In this document: piece by piece, positions 52,519-61,362 of the stretch
Position numbering within the stretch: position 1 is the stretch's first letter
How the letters are laid out: every line of letters starts with the position of its first letter
Assembly (NCBI GenBank): GCA_048267245.1
Contig: JBLWXV010000002.1
Coordinates: 744,001-808,000, forward strand
DNA from: JBLWXV01 sp048267245
GTDB lineage: Bacteria; Bdellovibrionota; Bacteriovoracia; Bacteriovoracales; Bacteriovoracaceae
Length of the DNA stretch: 64,000 bases
Direction: 5' to 3'
The notes under the pieces: generated by a model
Seen by the model: the letters and a program-made list of their open reading frames with translations, nothing else
Told to the model about the DNA's origin: nothing
Databases searched by the model: none
Program-made: the position numbers and the translations under genes

Positions 52519-55275
52519 ATGTATCAACCAGGTCAACGATGGCTGAGCGAGGCAGAGCCCGAGCTCGGTCTAGGTATTGTTATAGAGCTCTCTCCTGCCC
52601 AGAATCCCAAAATGGTTCAGCTCTCTTTTCCCGCTTCAGGAGAGGCGAGAAATTATGGCATTAAGACTGCGCCCCTAAAGCGTATGCTTTTTCGCGTTGG
52701 TGATAAAATCACTTCTCACGATGGCGTCAGTATTGAGGTCGCTGATATTGAAGAGCGAGAGGGTCTCTACTTTTATAAAGCTGATGGCGGTCAGGAGTTG
52801 TGTGAGGCTGAGCTCGATGATCGCACTGCCTTTCACCGCCCTGAGGAGCGCATCTTTTCCGGGGCAGTGGATACTGACAGGCTCTATAGTTTAAGAACCC
52901 ACGCTCTTGAAATTAAGCGCCACGTCGCCCTCAATCCCTATCGCGGGCTTCAAGGCGCGCGCATGGCGCTCATACCGCACCAGCTCTATGTGGCCAGTAG
53001 TGTGTGCAGTCGTCCGTTTCCAAGAGTGCTTCTCGCCGATGAAGTGGGTCTAGGTAAGACGGTTGAGGCTGGCCTTATTCTTCACAATCTCCTGCTGCGA
53101 TCGAGGGTGTCGCGAGTCTTAATTATTGTTCCTGACTCACTGGTGTATCAGTGGTTTGTGGAAATGCTCAGACGCTTTAACCTCTCCTTTGCCGTTGTCA
53201 ATCAGGAGATGCGCTTAGAAGAGGGGACAAACCCTTTTAAAGATAATGAGCTAGTTCTCTTGGGACTGGGACTACTTAAAGGCTCTAAAGTCGCGCGCGA
53301 CCTCTTGGCCCAAGCCGAATTTGATTTGCTCATTGTCGATGAGGCCCACCACATTAAATGGTCTCAAAAAGAGCAGAGTCTCGAGTTTGAAATTCTCTAT
53401 AAGCTCTCCCAAGAAATTCCGGGTCTTCTACTACTCACGGCTACACCAGAGCAGCGCGGAAGTGAGGGCCACTTTGCTAGACTCCACTTGCTTGACCCCG
53501 ATAAGTTCCCCTCATTTGATTCATTCTTAAAGCTTCAGCGTCAATTTGAAAAAACGAGTGAAATCGGTGAACTCATCCTCTCAGGGGCGGCCCTTCCAAG
53601 CGATTGGAAGGAAAATTATCCAGCGCTAGCACCACTTGTGACTGGGGACAGTGTAGCCTCGGATAAGAAAGAAGAAGCACTCAGACTCTTAGTGGATCTC
53701 TATGGTACTGGTCGCATGTACTATCGCAATGCCAGAAAGAAGATGGACGCTGACTACGGCTTTTTTCCTAAGCGCGTTCTTCACCGCTATCCTATTAACT
53801 TAGATACAGAAGTTGAAGGGGCAGGCGATGACGAAGGAGTGGGCAAGGGTCTAGAGTACAAAGCCGCTTGGGTGCTCGATTTTTTAAGTTCAAATCCTGA
53901 TAGAAAGGTTCTCTTAATCACTCGCTCAAAGAATCGCGTTCTCTTTCTTGAAAAATTTCTCAAGGAAAATGGAGTTGGGATCGGAGTGGGGGTCTTTCAT
54001 AGTGACCTCGGTCTCATGGCGCGCGATCGCCAAGCCGCTTACTTTGCCGATCCTAAAGGGGCCCAAATTCTACTTTGTACAGAGATTGGTTCAGAGGGCA
54101 GAAACTTTGAATTCGCTTCTCACTTAGTGCTCTTTGACCTACCTCTTAAACCTGATCTACTCGAGCAAAGAATTGGTCGCCTCGATCGCATTGGGCAGAA
54201 GTTTGATGTGAATATTCACGTTCCTTTTGTCGCTAATACATGGGAGCAAACTCTTCTGGATTGGTATGATCAAGGTCTCGATCTCTTTAGTGCTCCTCAA
54301 GGAAGTGGAAACTTTCTCTTTGGTGAATTTAAAGATGAGCTGCGCGCACTTCTAGAGAGCAATTCTCCTTTGAGCGAAGAACTACTCAGCAAGACTGTTG
54401 AGAGGAAGCGCGAACTCGATTCTCAACTTGAAAAGGGGCGAGATCACTTAATTGAATGGAATTCGTTTAACCGCGAAAAGGCGAGTGTCATTCAAAAGGC
54501 AATTCGCGCAGAGGATGAATCGCGCAAGCTCAGAAGCTTTATGGAACAAGTCTTTAGTGAGCTTGGAGTGGATGCAGAGGATCTCGATGGTACGGTTCTC
54601 TATGTGCGTCCCGGAGATAATATGTATCTGCCATCTTTTCCCGAGCTGCCACCAGACGGAGTTCGCATTACGTTTGACCGCTCAACAGCTCTCTCAAGGG
54701 AAGACGTGACCTTAATGACCTGGGATCACCCCATGGTGATGGGAATCTTGGATCTAATTAGCAATGGCGAGCTTGGCAATGCCACAGTGGCCACAAGAAA
54801 GAGTGCCGGTAAGAAGACTACCTTTCTTGAAGCTTATTTTATGGCCGAAGTCATTGGAGAGCGCGAACTTGAACTTGAGCGCTTCTTTGCGCCACTTCCT
54901 ATTCGCGTGTTGGTTGATAAAGAGGGCAATGATCTCTCTTCTAAATGGGATGCTGATACTCTCAGTTCTAAGATTGAAGAGGCCCCAAGAGAGGTTCTCG
55001 CTTCACTAATGAAACTCTCTCGCGACGCTCTCATGCCATATATCGAAGCGGCTAAGACCAGCGCCGGTCAAAAGCTTGAGTTAGAGACAACTCTGGCCAT
55101 TGAAAAGGCACGCAATCACTTTGAAAGTGAGCTTACTCGCATCAAGAACCTGGAAGCCCTCGTGGGTGAGGATCTCTCCTATGAAACTGAATGGATGGAA
55201 GATCACTACCGCCGAGTATTGTCTGCGCTTCAGAGTATTAATCTTGGGCTAGATGCTATGAGGCTTATCGTTTAA
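52519..55275 (+). CDS. rapA: RapA/HepA-like SNF2-family ATPase
   Basis: A 918-residue Swi2/Snf2 ATPase. N-terminal barrels (about residues 1-110) resemble RapA, the factor that recycles RNA polymerase. Walker A is RVLLADEVGLGKTVEAGLIL (K180), motif II is IVDEAHHIKW, and motif VI is LLEQRIGRLDRIGQ. The long C-terminal domain (600-918) is also seen in RapA. The canonical SNF2 helicase core is complete. RapA in other bacteria binds RNA polymerase, and the same role is inferred here. It may share a transcript with the ParA-like genes upstream. Confidence 0.88.
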   Translation: MYQPGQRWLSEAEPELGLGIVIELSPAQNPKMVQLSFPASGEARNYGIKTAPLKRMLFRVGDKITSHDGVSIEVADIEEREGLYFYKADGGQELCEAELDDRTAFHRPEERIFSGAVDTDRLYSLRTHALEIKRHVALNPYRGLQGARMALIPHQLYVASSVCSRPFPRVLLADEVGLGKTVEAGLILHNLLLRSRVSRVLIIVPDSLVYQWFVEMLRRFNLSFAVVNQEMRLEEGTNPFKDNELVLLGLGLLKGSKVARDLLAQAEFDLLIVDEAHHIKWSQKEQSLEFEILYKLSQEIPGLLLLTATPEQRGSEGHFARLHLLDPDKFPSFDSFLKLQRQFEKTSEIGELILSGAALPSDWKENYPALAPLVTGDSVASDKKEEALRLLVDLYGTGRMYYRNARKKMDADYGFFPKRVLHRYPINLDTEVEGAGDDEGVGKGLEYKAAWVLDFLSSNPDRKVLLITRSKNRVLFLEKFLKENGVGIGVGVFHSDLGLMARDRQAAYFADPKGAQILLCTEIGSEGRNFEFASHLVLFDLPLKPDLLEQRIGRLDRIGQKFDVNIHVPFVANTWEQTLLDWYDQGLDLFSAPQGSGNFLFGEFKDELRALLESNSPLSEELLSKTVERKRELDSQLEKGRDHLIEWNSFNREKASVIQKAIRAEDESRKLRSFMEQVFSELGVDAEDLDGTVLYVRPGDNMYLPSFPELPPDGVRITFDRSTALSREDVTLMTWDHPMVMGILDLISNGELGNATVATRKSAGKKTTFLEAYFMAEVIGERELELERFFAPLPIRVLVDKEGNDLSSKWDADTLSSKIEEAPREVLASLMKLSRDALMPYIEAAKTSAGQKLELETTLAIEKARNHFESELTRIKNLEALVGEDLSYETEWMEDHYRRVLSALQSINLGLDAMRLIV

Positions 55276-55277
55276 GA

Positions 55278-55583
55278 CTAGCGAGAAAAGTTTTTTAGAT
55301 CATTTTCAGTTAAGCAATTGTCGATTTTTTCTCCGTAAGCTTCTTTGAGGGAGGCTACGGAGTTTCCTGCCATGAGGTCATTGAGTGCTTTTTGACAGAG
55401 GGCCTGGGTGTACTTAATTTCAATTCCAGCGCAATTGTCTTTAAATTCTCTCGATTGGTTTGGGTATCCCTTATAGGCCATCATAGAGAGTTCATCGCAG
55501 GTGTCACTGTCATAAACTTTCTTGGTGCAAGCGGCTAGGGCGAAGATCGAAAATACGAGCAGAGAGACTGTGAGTCTATTCAT
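55278..55583 (-). CDS. small lipoprotein of unknown function (101 aa)
   Basis: An N-terminal lipoprotein signal with lipobox LAAC (MNRLTVSLLVFSIFALAAC) ends at C19. The mature part of about 80 residues is charged and helical with Cys in DTCDEL, DNCAGI, LCQKAL and DNCLTE, which may form disulfides. It overlaps the upstream HD-GYP-like gene by eight bases. The residue after the lipid Cys is Thr, so outer-membrane sorting is expected. Confidence 0.75.
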   Translation of the reverse strand: MNRLTVSLLVFSIFALAACTKKVYDSDTCDELSMMAYKGYPNQSREFKDNCAGIEIKYTQALCQKALNDLMAGNSVASLKEAYGEKIDNCLTENDLKNFSR

Positions 55584-56526
55584 CTAAGATTCCCTCTTCC
55601 TTTAGAAACTTCTTAAACTTATCAAGCATGGCGAGATCATAATTTCCAAGGTCATCAATCATCATCGTTTTGATTGCCTCGGCGGGGGTGATATTTTCAG
55701 AAATTATCTTCTTATCGTAGCTATTGACCATCGAGAGGATTTGTTCGCACTTTGATAGCTTTGATTTTTTCTGTGGGCCATCACCGCTAAGAACTTCCTC
55801 GTGGTTGATAACTAGTTCTTGGACGTGCTTGTTTACATAGGGTTTATCTACGAGGATTTTTACAGAGTCTTTCGTGTGGAGACCATAGAGTCTCTTGTCG
55901 TCGGGGGTGAAGTTCTTTTTGGGTTTTTTGAAAATAAATTTTTCTTCATCACTAAGCTTAGTCAAACCAACGTCATGAACTAATGCGGCAGTTCCGAGGT
56001 CATCAATTTCTTCTTCTGTACACTTTAGCTTTTGAGCGAACTTCACGCTAAGTACGGCGACATTTAAAGAGTGCTTGATGATCTCATCGTCTTTTGCGGC
56101 CTTCTTGCCAAAGATTTTCTTAAGTGCAGTTGGGTTTTCAAAAATCACTTGGCGCAGAGACTTCGCCGCTTTTTGAGTCGCCTTAAAACTGCGCTCACTA
56201 TCTGGGTCACGGTGGATATTTTCAATGGCCGTCTCGCCTGCGGCTTCGACGACAGAAACCTTTTCATCAACACTTGAATTGGGATCGTTGACGACTTCAC
56301 CTAGAAGTCCGTCGAGAAAGTGCTGATAGGCGACTTCTTGATCTACTGGAATGTAGAATTTTGCAATCTTCTGCTTTTTGAGCTTTGAAAATTTCTCATC
56401 ATCAATAGCGGCGCCATTTTGAATATAGAGGAGATAGTGCTCTTTAAAGAATATATAGAGATCGAAGGTTAGATCTCTCCCCGGCTTTACCGTGCGTATT
56501 CTTATGGGGCAGTAGAGTGAACTCAA
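55576..56526 (-). CDS. HD-GYP-like domain protein with a changed GYP motif
   Basis: A 316-residue protein. An N-terminal region (to about 110) resembles DUF3391-type leads, then an HD domain follows: ALVHDVGLTKL supplies the HD pair, HSLNVAVLS a flanking His, and INHEEVLSGDGPQKK stands where the motif HHExxDGSGYP of cyclic-di-GMP phosphodiesterases belongs. The Tyr is missing (GDGP) and the first His is Asn, so catalysis on cyclic-di-GMP is doubtful. It may be a sensor or effector instead. It overlaps the lipoprotein gene by eight bases. Confidence 0.8.
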   Translation of the reverse strand: MSSLYCPIRIRTVKPGRDLTFDLYIFFKEHYLLYIQNGAAIDDEKFSKLKKQKIAKFYIPVDQEVAYQHFLDGLLGEVVNDPNSSVDEKVSVVEAAGETAIENIHRDPDSERSFKATQKAAKSLRQVIFENPTALKKIFGKKAAKDDEIIKHSLNVAVLSVKFAQKLKCTEEEIDDLGTAALVHDVGLTKLSDEEKFIFKKPKKNFTPDDKRLYGLHTKDSVKILVDKPYVNKHVQELVINHEEVLSGDGPQKKSKLSKCEQILSMVNSYDKKIISENITPAEAIKTMMIDDLGNYDLAMLDKFKKFLKEEGILDE

Positions 56527-56608
56527 GGGAACTCCCTAGCGAGACAGCATGACTTTTCTCGTCAAGTTTAATATGTTTGTTACTACCATTATGACCGAAG
56601 GTGCTGCC

Positions 56609-57262
56609 TTGAAACAGTTAGAAATTTTTTTCGATTTTCTCTCACCCTTTAGCTATTTGGGAATATTGGAGTTTGAACTCCTACAAAATAAGATTGATTG
56701 TTCTCAGCTAGAGCTTACCTGGCGCCCAGTCTTAATGGCAAATGTGATTCACGCCTATGAAACCAAGGGGCCAGCTGAAATTGCTTCCAAGCGAGACTAT
56801 CTCTTTCGCCAAATCCTGCGCTATTGCGATCGCACGGATACTCCGATCAAAGTTCCTAAAGTCTTACCGTTTAACTCGGGTGAAGCCCTCAGGCTTTGCC
56901 TCTACTTTGATTCATTGGGGGTTGATATCTCAACTCTCGTATTCACTTTCTTTAAGGCGGCTTGGGGAGAGGGCAGAGACCTCTCGGATTTAGATGTGCT
57001 TACAGAACTGATGAATCACTGTGGACTCGACTCCCAACAAGCATTGCAAGAGAGTGGCTCTAAAGATGTGAGAAGACTTCTCAAGGGCAATCAAGCCCGG
57101 GCCCTAGAGCTTGGAGTATTTGGAGTGCCAAGTTTCGTGTTGGACGGTGAGCTCTTCTGGGGGCGCGATTCTCTTGCAGATCTAGAAGATGTGATCACGC
57201 ATGAGCGAGAACTTCCTATGAAGCAGCTCTATCAAGAATATCTCCAGCGCTTTAATTCTTAG
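56609..57262 (+). CDS. 2-hydroxychromene-2-carboxylate isomerase / DsbA-fold protein
   Basis: A 217-residue protein of the HCCA isomerase family, a DsbA-fold branch that uses glutathione. It opens KQLEIFFDFLSPFSYLG, in which the Ser of SPFSY occupies the position of the catalytic Cys of DsbA. The closing FGVPSFVLDGELFWGRDSLADL is typical. The reaction could be an isomerisation in aromatic breakdown or another glutathione-linked step. I use the TTG at 56609 with AAGG seven bases upstream, because it matches where the family normally starts. An ATG at 56591 and another at 56549 are also in frame. Confidence 0.8.
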   Translation: MKQLEIFFDFLSPFSYLGILEFELLQNKIDCSQLELTWRPVLMANVIHAYETKGPAEIASKRDYLFRQILRYCDRTDTPIKVPKVLPFNSGEALRLCLYFDSLGVDISTLVFTFFKAAWGEGRDLSDLDVLTELMNHCGLDSQQALQESGSKDVRRLLKGNQARALELGVFGVPSFVLDGELFWGRDSLADLEDVITHERELPMKQLYQEYLQRFNS

Positions 57263-58272
57263 TATTCGTAGGTGTCAGCTTCTAGTGAGGAGCGAATGAG
57301 CATCTCTTGCTGATTGAGATCAGATAGTAGCGTATCCCAGTAGCCATTTTCTCTAAAGTAGGGAAAGGCGTGAGTAAAGGCCGGATCATCACAGCGTTTA
57401 GACAGCCAAGCGGCAAAGTGTAGAAAGCGCAGTGTCCTCAAGGGCTCTATAAGCTTTAGCTCTTGGTAGGAGAAGCTTCTAAATTCTTCATAACCTTCAA
57501 GTAGCATTAGTCTCTTTGCGTTGGTTTCTTCATCGCGCCCTGGAAGACACAGCCAAATATCTTGGACCGCAGGTCCCATCAGAGTGTCGTCAAAATCGAG
57601 GAGAAAGGGACCCTCTCCCTCGCGCCAAATAATATTTCCCCAGTGACAATCGCCGTGGATTCTAATGAGTTTTGCTTCATTAAAGAGGGGAGTGATCAGC
57701 TTGATAATGGACTGCGCGCGCTCGTGAAAAGAGTCTTTGAGATAGGAGGGCATGAGGTTGATCTTCTCAATGAGCTCGAGGCTACCCTGGCCATAGCTTT
57801 GAGGCGAAAGGGTGAGGCGGTGAGAGAATTTGCGAGAAGCTCCAACGCTGTGGAGGCGACCTAGGAGTCTGCCAGCGATGAGGAGCTGCTCATCGTTCAT
57901 CTCATCTGGGTGGCGACCTCCGCGCTTGGGGAAGATGGCAAACCACAACTTCGTAGGTTCGTCATAAAAGAGTGTCTCACCATTGATCACGCATGGAGCA
58001 ATCACACCTATCTCGGCCTCTTCGAGGTCGAGGAGAAATTGGTGCTCTTCACTGATCTGCTCGCGACTCCATCGCCCTGGTCGATAGAACTTGACTACAA
58101 TACTTGGGCGCTCTTCAAGTTCAATTTCATAGACCCGATTCTCCATGGAGTTGAGCGCCAGGCAGCGACCAGTAGTGGGCAGCTCAAGCGCGTCTAGAGC
58201 GCTCAAGACAGCGTCTGGACCGAGCTCATAAAAATACTGGGTCTCATTATCGCCCCACATCTGCTTTGACAT
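57259..58272 (-). CDS. srkA: SrkA/YihE-like serine/threonine protein kinase
   Basis: A 337-residue kinase of the SrkA (stress response kinase A) family. Invariant Lys of the N-lobe lies in SIVVKFYRPGRW, the HxD/catalytic-loop segment is IRIHGDCHWGNIIW, and the metal-binding segment is FLLDFDDTLMGPAVQD. The ATG at 58272 is chosen because GGGAGAGAG precedes it. An in-frame extension upstream has no support. The product would phosphorylate Ser/Thr in stress response. Its stop overlaps the convergent isomerase stop as TTAG. Confidence 0.85.
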   Translation of the reverse strand: MSKQMWGDNETQYFYELGPDAVLSALDALELPTTGRCLALNSMENRVYEIELEERPSIVVKFYRPGRWSREQISEEHQFLLDLEEAEIGVIAPCVINGETLFYDEPTKLWFAIFPKRGGRHPDEMNDEQLLIAGRLLGRLHSVGASRKFSHRLTLSPQSYGQGSLELIEKINLMPSYLKDSFHERAQSIIKLITPLFNEAKLIRIHGDCHWGNIIWREGEGPFLLDFDDTLMGPAVQDIWLCLPGRDEETNAKRLMLLEGYEEFRSFSYQELKLIEPLRTLRFLHFAAWLSKRCDDPAFTHAFPYFRENGYWDTLLSDLNQQEMLIRSSLEADTYEY

Positions 58273-58365
58273 CTCTCTCTCCCGAATGGCCCATCCTATC
58301 TCATTATTGGGAAAAAATCTCCTGCAATCCCTGGTTGCTTCAAAGACTTGTTTATAATTATTTAC

Positions 58366-60228
58366 ATGACAAAGATTGCCCATAACGCACTTAAAAAGAC
58401 GAATCGCCACTCTAACCTGGGTCATCCGAAGGATTACTCCAAGTTTCGACGAATAGATGGCTCACATCCCTTTCAAAAGGCAGCGCCCGATAGTGTCGTG
58501 AAGTATAAGGCAAGACGTCGTCACGGTGGCAAGGTGGTCTTCTTTAACTTTGACCTGGCGACTTCAATGGGACTCATTCCCAAAGGGCATCAGAGTGAGC
58601 TCAACTCTGAACTTGAAGCAGAAATTCTAAATACCTTCTCGCTGGTCATTATTAATGAATATGACCAAATGAATAAGATCGAATTTGATCCGAAAGATAT
58701 TCTTCCGGGCGAGTATATGGCCACTCGCTACCTCCAGTTGCAGCATCCCAATAAGCAGGGCAAGACCAGTGGCGATGGGCGCAGCGTTTGGAACGGGCAC
58801 GTTAGTCATAAAGGCGTGACTTGGGATATTTCTAGTTGTGGAACTGGGGCCACCTGTTTAAGTCCTGCCACTCATATCTACAATAAATTCTTTCAAACGG
58901 GTGATCCCACTATTAGTTATGGATGCGGGTACGCCGAGACAGATGAAGGTTTTGGCACGCTCTTTTTTAGCGAAGTCTTTAATCGAAATAGCATAAGTAC
59001 TGAGCGCGTTCTTGCGATCATCGAATTTGAAAAGGGTATCTCTATTACCGTTCGCGCTCATCAAAATCTCATTCGCCCCAGCCATATCTTTGCTCATTTA
59101 AAGCAGGGAAATTATGAAGCGCTTAAAAATGTCGTTGATTACTACATTGAAAGACAGGCCATAAATGGGGAGTGGAGTGATATCCCCGAAGCCCCTAAGG
59201 CGCGCTATCACTACTTTTTAGACCGCGTTTGCGCCGCCTTTGCTAAACAAGCTGCCCGCTTTGAAGACGATTATATTTTCTGCTGGTTTGACTGGGATGG
59301 AGACAATGTTCTCATGGATGCCGGGGTTATTGACTACGGATCAATAAGACAATTTGGACTCTATCACAGTGAGTATCGCTACGATGATGTTGAACGCTAT
59401 TCAACTTCTATCAAAGAACAAAAAGATAAGGCCCGCTACACCATTCAAACCTTTGCTCAAGCGGTAGATTTTATTCTGACTAAAAAACGCAAGTCGATTA
59501 AGGACTTCAGAAGCGCCAAGGTACTAAGAAATTTTGAAGAGTACTTTGTCGAGCAGAAAAACCGAAATCTTCTCTATAAACTGGGCTTTAATGACGAGAA
59601 TCAAACTTACTTGCTAAGTAACCATCATAAGACCATTGAAAAGTTTAGGGCAGTCTTTCATTATTTTGAAGCCGCTAAGTCGGTAGAGGGACTCCATGAT
59701 GTTGAGGATGGAATTAATTGGAATGCCATTTTCTGTATGCGAGATATCCTACGCGAATTGCCTCAACTCTACCTCTCAGGAGTAGAGCGACTAAGTCCTG
59801 AGAATTTTATTGAAGTCATCAAGAGCTCTTATGCTATTGCAGAAGACTTAGAACTTACAAGCTACCGCAAAAAGAAGATTGAAGAATTTCAAAAACTCTA
59901 CTTAAGTCTTGCAGGCAGTGTCGCCACTTTTCACCGCACACCTCTAACGACAATCCTATTACAAATGACGATGAGGTCGAGCGTTATTAATAAGTATGAC
60001 CGCGTGACCGGTGACTCAATTGGCATTATCGTTGAAAAGATCATGTCTCATAAGCCACGCTTTAAGCCGCAAGAACTCTATGCACTCTTGCGCGACTTTA
60101 TTGACTACCAAGACCTCAATCCCGATGGACCTCGCCGTAATCGATCAAGTGCTCCTAGGGAGATTAAGAAAGAGAAATTCGTAAAAGGACTAGTGAAGAT
60201 TGTGCGCGACTACCGAGAGGGTCTGTGA
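58366..60228 (+). CDS. divergent SelO/YdiU-like pseudokinase-fold protein
   Basis: A 620-residue protein. The segment SGDGRSVWNG resembles the SelO glycine-rich ADGRAVL patch, and CWFDWDGDNVLMDAGVIDYGS aligns with the SelO catalytic stretch, keeping the Asp-Asn pair (GDN) and the Asp of IDYG that in SelO are the base and Mg2+ ligands. SelO transfers AMP onto proteins. The relation is remote and inferred. The ATG at 58366 has no Shine-Dalgarno site and lies eight bases after a TATAAT, so the transcript may be nearly leaderless. The end overlaps the PepE-like gene by four bases. Confidence 0.62.
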   Translation: MTKIAHNALKKTNRHSNLGHPKDYSKFRRIDGSHPFQKAAPDSVVKYKARRRHGGKVVFFNFDLATSMGLIPKGHQSELNSELEAEILNTFSLVIINEYDQMNKIEFDPKDILPGEYMATRYLQLQHPNKQGKTSGDGRSVWNGHVSHKGVTWDISSCGTGATCLSPATHIYNKFFQTGDPTISYGCGYAETDEGFGTLFFSEVFNRNSISTERVLAIIEFEKGISITVRAHQNLIRPSHIFAHLKQGNYEALKNVVDYYIERQAINGEWSDIPEAPKARYHYFLDRVCAAFAKQAARFEDDYIFCWFDWDGDNVLMDAGVIDYGSIRQFGLYHSEYRYDDVERYSTSIKEQKDKARYTIQTFAQAVDFILTKKRKSIKDFRSAKVLRNFEEYFVEQKNRNLLYKLGFNDENQTYLLSNHHKTIEKFRAVFHYFEAAKSVEGLHDVEDGINWNAIFCMRDILRELPQLYLSGVERLSPENFIEVIKSSYAIAEDLELTSYRKKKIEEFQKLYLSLAGSVATFHRTPLTTILLQMTMRSSVINKYDRVTGDSIGIIVEKIMSHKPRFKPQELYALLRDFIDYQDLNPDGPRRNRSSAPREIKKEKFVKGLVKIVRDYREGL

Positions 60229-60977
60229 AATTAGTTCTCTTTAGTGGTGGTCATACTTATGACAATGTCTCGCTCTTAAAACATTCTCTTAGACTCACTG
60301 AGCACGCTGATCCACTGCTAACTTTTATTCCCAATTCAAGTGTGGACGGTGAAGTGGAATTTGAGGAATTTGTCTCAAGTTACACGCCCTTTGGAGTTAG
60401 GCGCTTTCTTTATTTTCCCCTCGACGTTCCCTTTGACCCTGTCATGGAGGAGGCGGTTCTAAAGAGCCAGCTCATTCATATGGGTGGGGGCAATACCTTT
60501 TACTTTCTCAAACATCTTCGTCGCTCGAAATTTCTCTCTAAGCTCAAGCACTTTGTCAAAGATGGTGGAGTCTTAACTGGTCTGTCGGCCGGAGCAATTG
60601 TGACCACGCCAACGATAGAGACGGCCTCGTTTCCTAGCTTTGATTGTGACGTCAATGAAGAAGGGCTTAGAAATTTGAAGAGCATGGGACTTGCTAATTT
60701 TCACTTCTTTCCCCACTACAAAGCGAGTAAGCGCTATGACCGCGAACTTGCGGCTTTTTCAAAACGTCTCGATGTCGCTTTGATAGCTTGTCCGGATGGA
60801 GCGGGAGTCGTGGTCGATGGGGAAGATCTCATCTTCGCTGGGCGCACGATCGGATTTATAGGCGGTAAGAAGGTGCTGTTAAATTCTGGCAAGGCGCTAA
60901 CAAAAGATAAGGCTATTACTCACTCAGAGTATTTTCGCTCAAAAATTAAGACTTCTCTTGGTGTGACTCACCAGTAG
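60225..60977 (+). CDS. peptidase S51 (PepE-like) family protein
   Basis: A 250-residue serine peptidase family member. MGGGNTFYFL and the nucleophile elbow TGLSAGAI (S121) are the S51 signatures, and HFFPHY near residue 160 supplies the His region. PepE cuts Asp-X dipeptides, while cyanophycinases are relatives, and which activity applies is unknown. The GTG start overlaps the SelO-like stop (GTGA). The 3' end overlaps the convergent DUF454 gene by 32 bases. Confidence 0.82.
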   Translation: MKLVLFSGGHTYDNVSLLKHSLRLTEHADPLLTFIPNSSVDGEVEFEEFVSSYTPFGVRRFLYFPLDVPFDPVMEEAVLKSQLIHMGGGNTFYFLKHLRRSKFLSKLKHFVKDGGVLTGLSAGAIVTTPTIETASFPSFDCDVNEEGLRNLKSMGLANFHFFPHYKASKRYDRELAAFSKRLDVALIACPDGAGVVVDGEDLIFAGRTIGFIGGKKVLLNSGKALTKDKAITHSEYFRSKIKTSLGVTHQ

Positions 60978-61359
60978 TCACCTGCGGTCTACTAGGTCTG
61001 GTCCAAAGAAAAATGAGCACTCCAATTCCACTTAATGTGACTACAATCTTTATCCAGATCGCCACATTCACAAAAATTAATGTGTAACTAAAAAGGAGAG
61101 TGATCATCACTGTTGCAAGTACCTTTGCTCTCGTTCCCACCACACCGTATTGTTCCCAGTTGTAGATGAGCGGCCCAAAGAGTTTGGTGCTCAAGAGCCA
61201 GCGATGTAACTTGGGTGAGCCCTTTGAAAAACAATATGCGGCAAGTAGAGCAAAGGGGGTTGTGGGCAAAATAGGAAGGAATGCCCCGAGCACACCAAGC
61301 ACGAGACACAAAAATCCAAGGGCAATAAAGAGAGCGTTCTTAGGGTGTTTGAAGATCAT
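60946..61359 (-). CDS. DUF454 (YbaN-like) inner-membrane protein
   Basis: A 137-residue protein with about four membrane segments. The opening LGFLCLVLGVLGAFLPILPTTPFALLAAYCFSKGSP region (shown in part: LPILPTTPFALLAAYCF) is the DUF454 signature of YbaN. Its function is unknown. It lies three bases downstream of cmoB on the same strand, so it may be part of the cmo operon. Confidence 0.85.
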   Translation of the reverse strand: MIFKHPKNALFIALGFLCLVLGVLGAFLPILPTTPFALLAAYCFSKGSPKLHRWLLSTKLFGPLIYNWEQYGVVGTRAKVLATVMITLLFSYTLIFVNVAIWIKIVVTLSGIGVLIFLWTRPSRPQVTTGESHQEKS

Positions 61360-61362
61360 CGA

